Origin: Mycolicibacterium goodii
Lineage (GTDB): Bacteria > Actinomycetota > Actinomycetes > Mycobacteriales > Mycobacteriaceae
Assembly: GCF_022370755.2 (NCBI RefSeq)
Contig: NZ_CP092364.2
Location: 5,952,001-6,016,000 of the forward strand
Length of the DNA stretch: 64,000 bases
Reading direction: 5' to 3'
This document shows, one piece after another, positions 62,686 through 64,000 of the stretch (positions are counted from its first letter, which is position 1; each line of letters opens with the position of its first letter). The notes beneath the pieces are model-generated. The model saw only the letters and a list, made by a program, of their open reading frames with translations, ran no database searches and was not told the origin of the DNA. The position numbers and the translations under genes are program-made.

Positions 62686-63690
62686 TCAGAAGATGCCGCT
62701 GTAGGCGTTGAGTGCGGGTTGTCCGCCGAGGTGGGCGTAGAGGACGTTCGACGACGCGGGAATCTCGCCGGATGAGACGAGGTCGATGAGCCCGGCCATG
62801 GACTTGCCCTCGTAGACCGGGTCGAGGATGACGCCTTCGAGGCGGCCGGTGAGCGTGATGGCGTCGATGGTGGATTGCACCGGGATTCCGTAGAGATCAC
62901 CGGCCCAGCCCTCCAGCACGGTGATCTCGTCGTCGTGGAGTCCGCGGCCGAGTCCGATGAGCTCGGCGGTGTTGCGCGCGATCCGCGTGACCTGCTCGCG
63001 GGTCTTGTCGATGGTGGCCGACGCATCGATGCCGATGACTCGGCGTGGACGGTCCTGGCCTGCGAAACCGGCGATCATGCCGGCATGCGTGGAACCCGTG
63101 ACGGTGCATACGACGACGGTGTCGAAGAAGACGCCGAGTTCCTGCTCCTGTCGCTGCACCTCATAGGCCCAGTTCGCGAAGCCGAGGCCGCCCAGCGGGT
63201 GGTCGGAAGCGCCCGCGGGGATGGCATACGGAGTGCCACCGGCCTTCTTCACGTCCTCGATGGCGTTGCGCCAGCTGTCCTTGAACTCGATGCCGAATCC
63301 TGAGGCGTCGAGCCGCACATCGGCGCCCATGACGCGCGAGAGCAGGATGTTGCCGACCTTGTCGTTGACCGAGTCCGGCCAGTCGACCCACTTTTCCTGC
63401 ACCAGTACGGCTTTCAGTCCGAGCTTGGCGGCGACCGCGGCGACCTGCCTGGTGTGGTTGGACTGGACACCGCCGATGGACACCAACGTGTCGGCGCCTT
63501 GTGCGAGCGCGTCGGGGATGAGGTACTCCAGCTTGCGGGTCTTGTTGCCGCCGTAGGCGAGTCCCGAGTTGACGTCTTCACGCTTGGCCCAGATATTGGC
63601 GCCACCGAGGTGCTTGGTCAGCCGCTCGAGGGGATGGATCGGGCTGGGGCCGAAGGTGAGCGGGTAGCGGGGGAAATCGTCGAGCGCCAT
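62686..63690 (-). CDS. acdS: 1-Aminocyclopropane-1-carboxylate deaminase
   Basis: 334 residues. [20 protein letters not shown] opens as in characterised ACC deaminases; [20 protein letters not shown] carries the PLP Lys, [20 protein letters not shown] the nucleophile region, [16 protein letters not shown] the phosphate-binding loop, and [18 protein letters not shown] holds the Tyr-Glu pair. The Glu separates ACC deaminase from D-cysteine desulfhydrase, and [15 protein letters not shown] retains the Leu expected for ACC deaminase. It yields 2-oxobutyrate and ammonia from the plant ethylene precursor. CAGGAGAG precedes the ATG. A 34-bp dyad lies 50 nt upstream. Confidence 0.88.
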   Translation of the reverse strand: MALDDFPRYPLTFGPSPIHPLERLTKHLGGANIWAKREDVNSGLAYGGNKTRKLEYLIPDALAQGADTLVSIGGVQSNHTRQVAAVAAKLGLKAVLVQEKWVDWPDSVNDKVGNILLSRVMGADVRLDASGFGIEFKDSWRNAIEDVKKAGGTPYAIPAGASDHPLGGLGFANWAYEVQRQEQELGVFFDTVVVCTVTGSTHAGMIAGFAGQDRPRRVIGIDASATIDKTREQVTRIARNTAELIGLGRGLHDDEITVLEGWAGDLYGIPVQSTIDAITLTGRLEGVILDPVYEGKSMAGLIDLVSSGEIPASSNVLYAHLGGQPALNAYSGIF

Positions 63691-63740
63691 CGGTCTCTCC
63701 TGACTTGACTGGATGCACCCGACGGACCGACGCCATCAGG

Positions 63741-63774
63741 CTGAGAGGTGTGCAATATATTGCACATCTCTCAG
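63741..63774. promoter_or_regulatory. 34-bp dyad upstream of acdS
   Basis: A perfect 18-bp palindrome TGTGCAATATATTGCACA (63749-63766) is flanked by further complementary arms CTGAGAG (63741-63747) and CTCTCAG (63768-63774), with a single mismatched pair between. It is AT-centred in GC-rich DNA and 50-85 nt upstream of the acdS start. TGCAATATATTGCA resembles operators of GntR-type or Lrp-type regulators. No complete regulator gene is visible nearby. Confidence 0.65.
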
Positions 63775-63869
63775 GCGCGTGTCAATCGATCGCGCGGATA
63801 TCACGTCAAGGTGGCGCCGATGACGCGGTGTGCCCGGCTGGGCGCGCACCTGTGTCACCGTGCGTGCGC

Positions 63870-64000
63870 GTGGCGAGGATCGGACCGGGAAATCGCCCGG
63901 GCCGCACGGTCGATCCGGAAGATCTACGCCGGCGCGTGCGGGCGGCCCAGCTGCGGGAAGACCCCGGACTCGGCGAGCGGTTCACGGCGGGCATCGCGGA
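63870..64000 (+). CDS. Possible start of a gene cut by the right edge
   Basis: From GTG 63870 (or GTG 63852 or 63864 in the same frame) an open frame reaches the edge and encodes ARIGPGNRPGRTVDPEDLRR, then VRAAQLREDPGLGERFTAGI. Third positions are GC-rich, as in real genes here, and a divergent place opposite acdS suggests a regulator. The fragment is too short to assign a family. A competing frame from ATG 63820 is also open to the edge, so this call is weak. Confidence 0.3.
   Translation, partial: MARIGPGNRPGRTVDPEDLRRRVRAAQLREDPGLGERFTAGIA

Overview
The window is high-GC actinobacterial DNA and reads as a fast-growing mycobacterium (Mycolicibacterium, close to M. smegmatis). Pointers are F420-type enzymes (a Ddn-like and an LLM-class protein), a fused HadA/HadB-like dehydratase, an Rv2525c-like Tat protein, ANTAR regulators, many GTG starts with 4-bp GTGA/ATGA gene overlaps, and several promoters that look leaderless. 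I saw no rRNA or tRNA gene, insertion sequence, phage gene or CRISPR array. From memory, the order glpF-glpK-glpD / iclR-glpK / fused dehydratase / GH6 resembles the M. smegmatis region around MSMEG_6750; I could not check this.

Layout. 1-9.9 kb: surE (cut by the left edge) with a PfkB kinase, an Rv2525c-like protein, an MpaB-type oxygenase, a decayed VWA (NorD-like) remnant, an MmyB regulator, a Ddn-like protein, a UvrA2-type ATPase and a beta-lactamase-fold lipoprotein. 10.0-15.5 kb: a six-gene sugar ABC-import operon (binding protein, permease, ATPase, PfkB kinase, FrcK-like P-loop kinase, LacI) behind a tandem LacI operator. 15.6-23.0 kb: a carbohydrate-acid/tetrulose locus. A GntP permease, a hydroxyacyl-CoA-dehydrogenase-fold oxidoreductase and a xylose-isomerase-like TIM barrel lie on the minus strand. 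A divergent GntR regulator, a DhaK-DhaL kinase, an RpiB isomerase and a triose-phosphate-isomerase paralogue lie on the plus strand. The last three match the erythrulose kinase/isomerase set known from mycobacterial tetritol use.

23-31 kb is an amino-acid/redox accessory block: LysR, NmrA, MmyB, metallo-beta-lactamase, APC permease, LLM oxidoreductase and MetZ. 31-38.4 kb holds small regulators and enzymes, including a deletion scar that removed the 5' ends of a divergent tetR/hydrolase pair, and an arsR-SRPBCC operon with a perfect dyad operator. 38.4-45 kb is glycerol catabolism: glpF-glpK-glpD and a divergent iclR-glpK2 pair with tandem dyads. 45-50.3 kb contains the fused dehydratase, an SDR, a GH6 cellulase and small membrane or zinc-ribbon proteins.

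50.3-57 kb is a reactive-sulfur (persulfide) island: a CstR-like two-cysteine repressor, DUF302, two metallo-beta-lactamase/rhodanese proteins, TauE/SafE, a rhodanese-DUF2892 protein, sulfide:quinone reductase and a thioredoxin. Five copies of an ATACC-N6-GGGTAT-like operator mark its promoters. The island is partly broken as sequenced: one fusion gene has two frameshifts, the quinone reductase has one in a C-run, and the thioredoxin has lost its C-terminus. 57-64 kb holds a quinone-oxidoreductase-like gene, an aldo-keto reductase, GntR/UTRA, PPOX, VOC, a CGNR regulator with paired dyad sites, a GAF-ANTAR protein and an ACC deaminase with a 34-bp dyad upstream.
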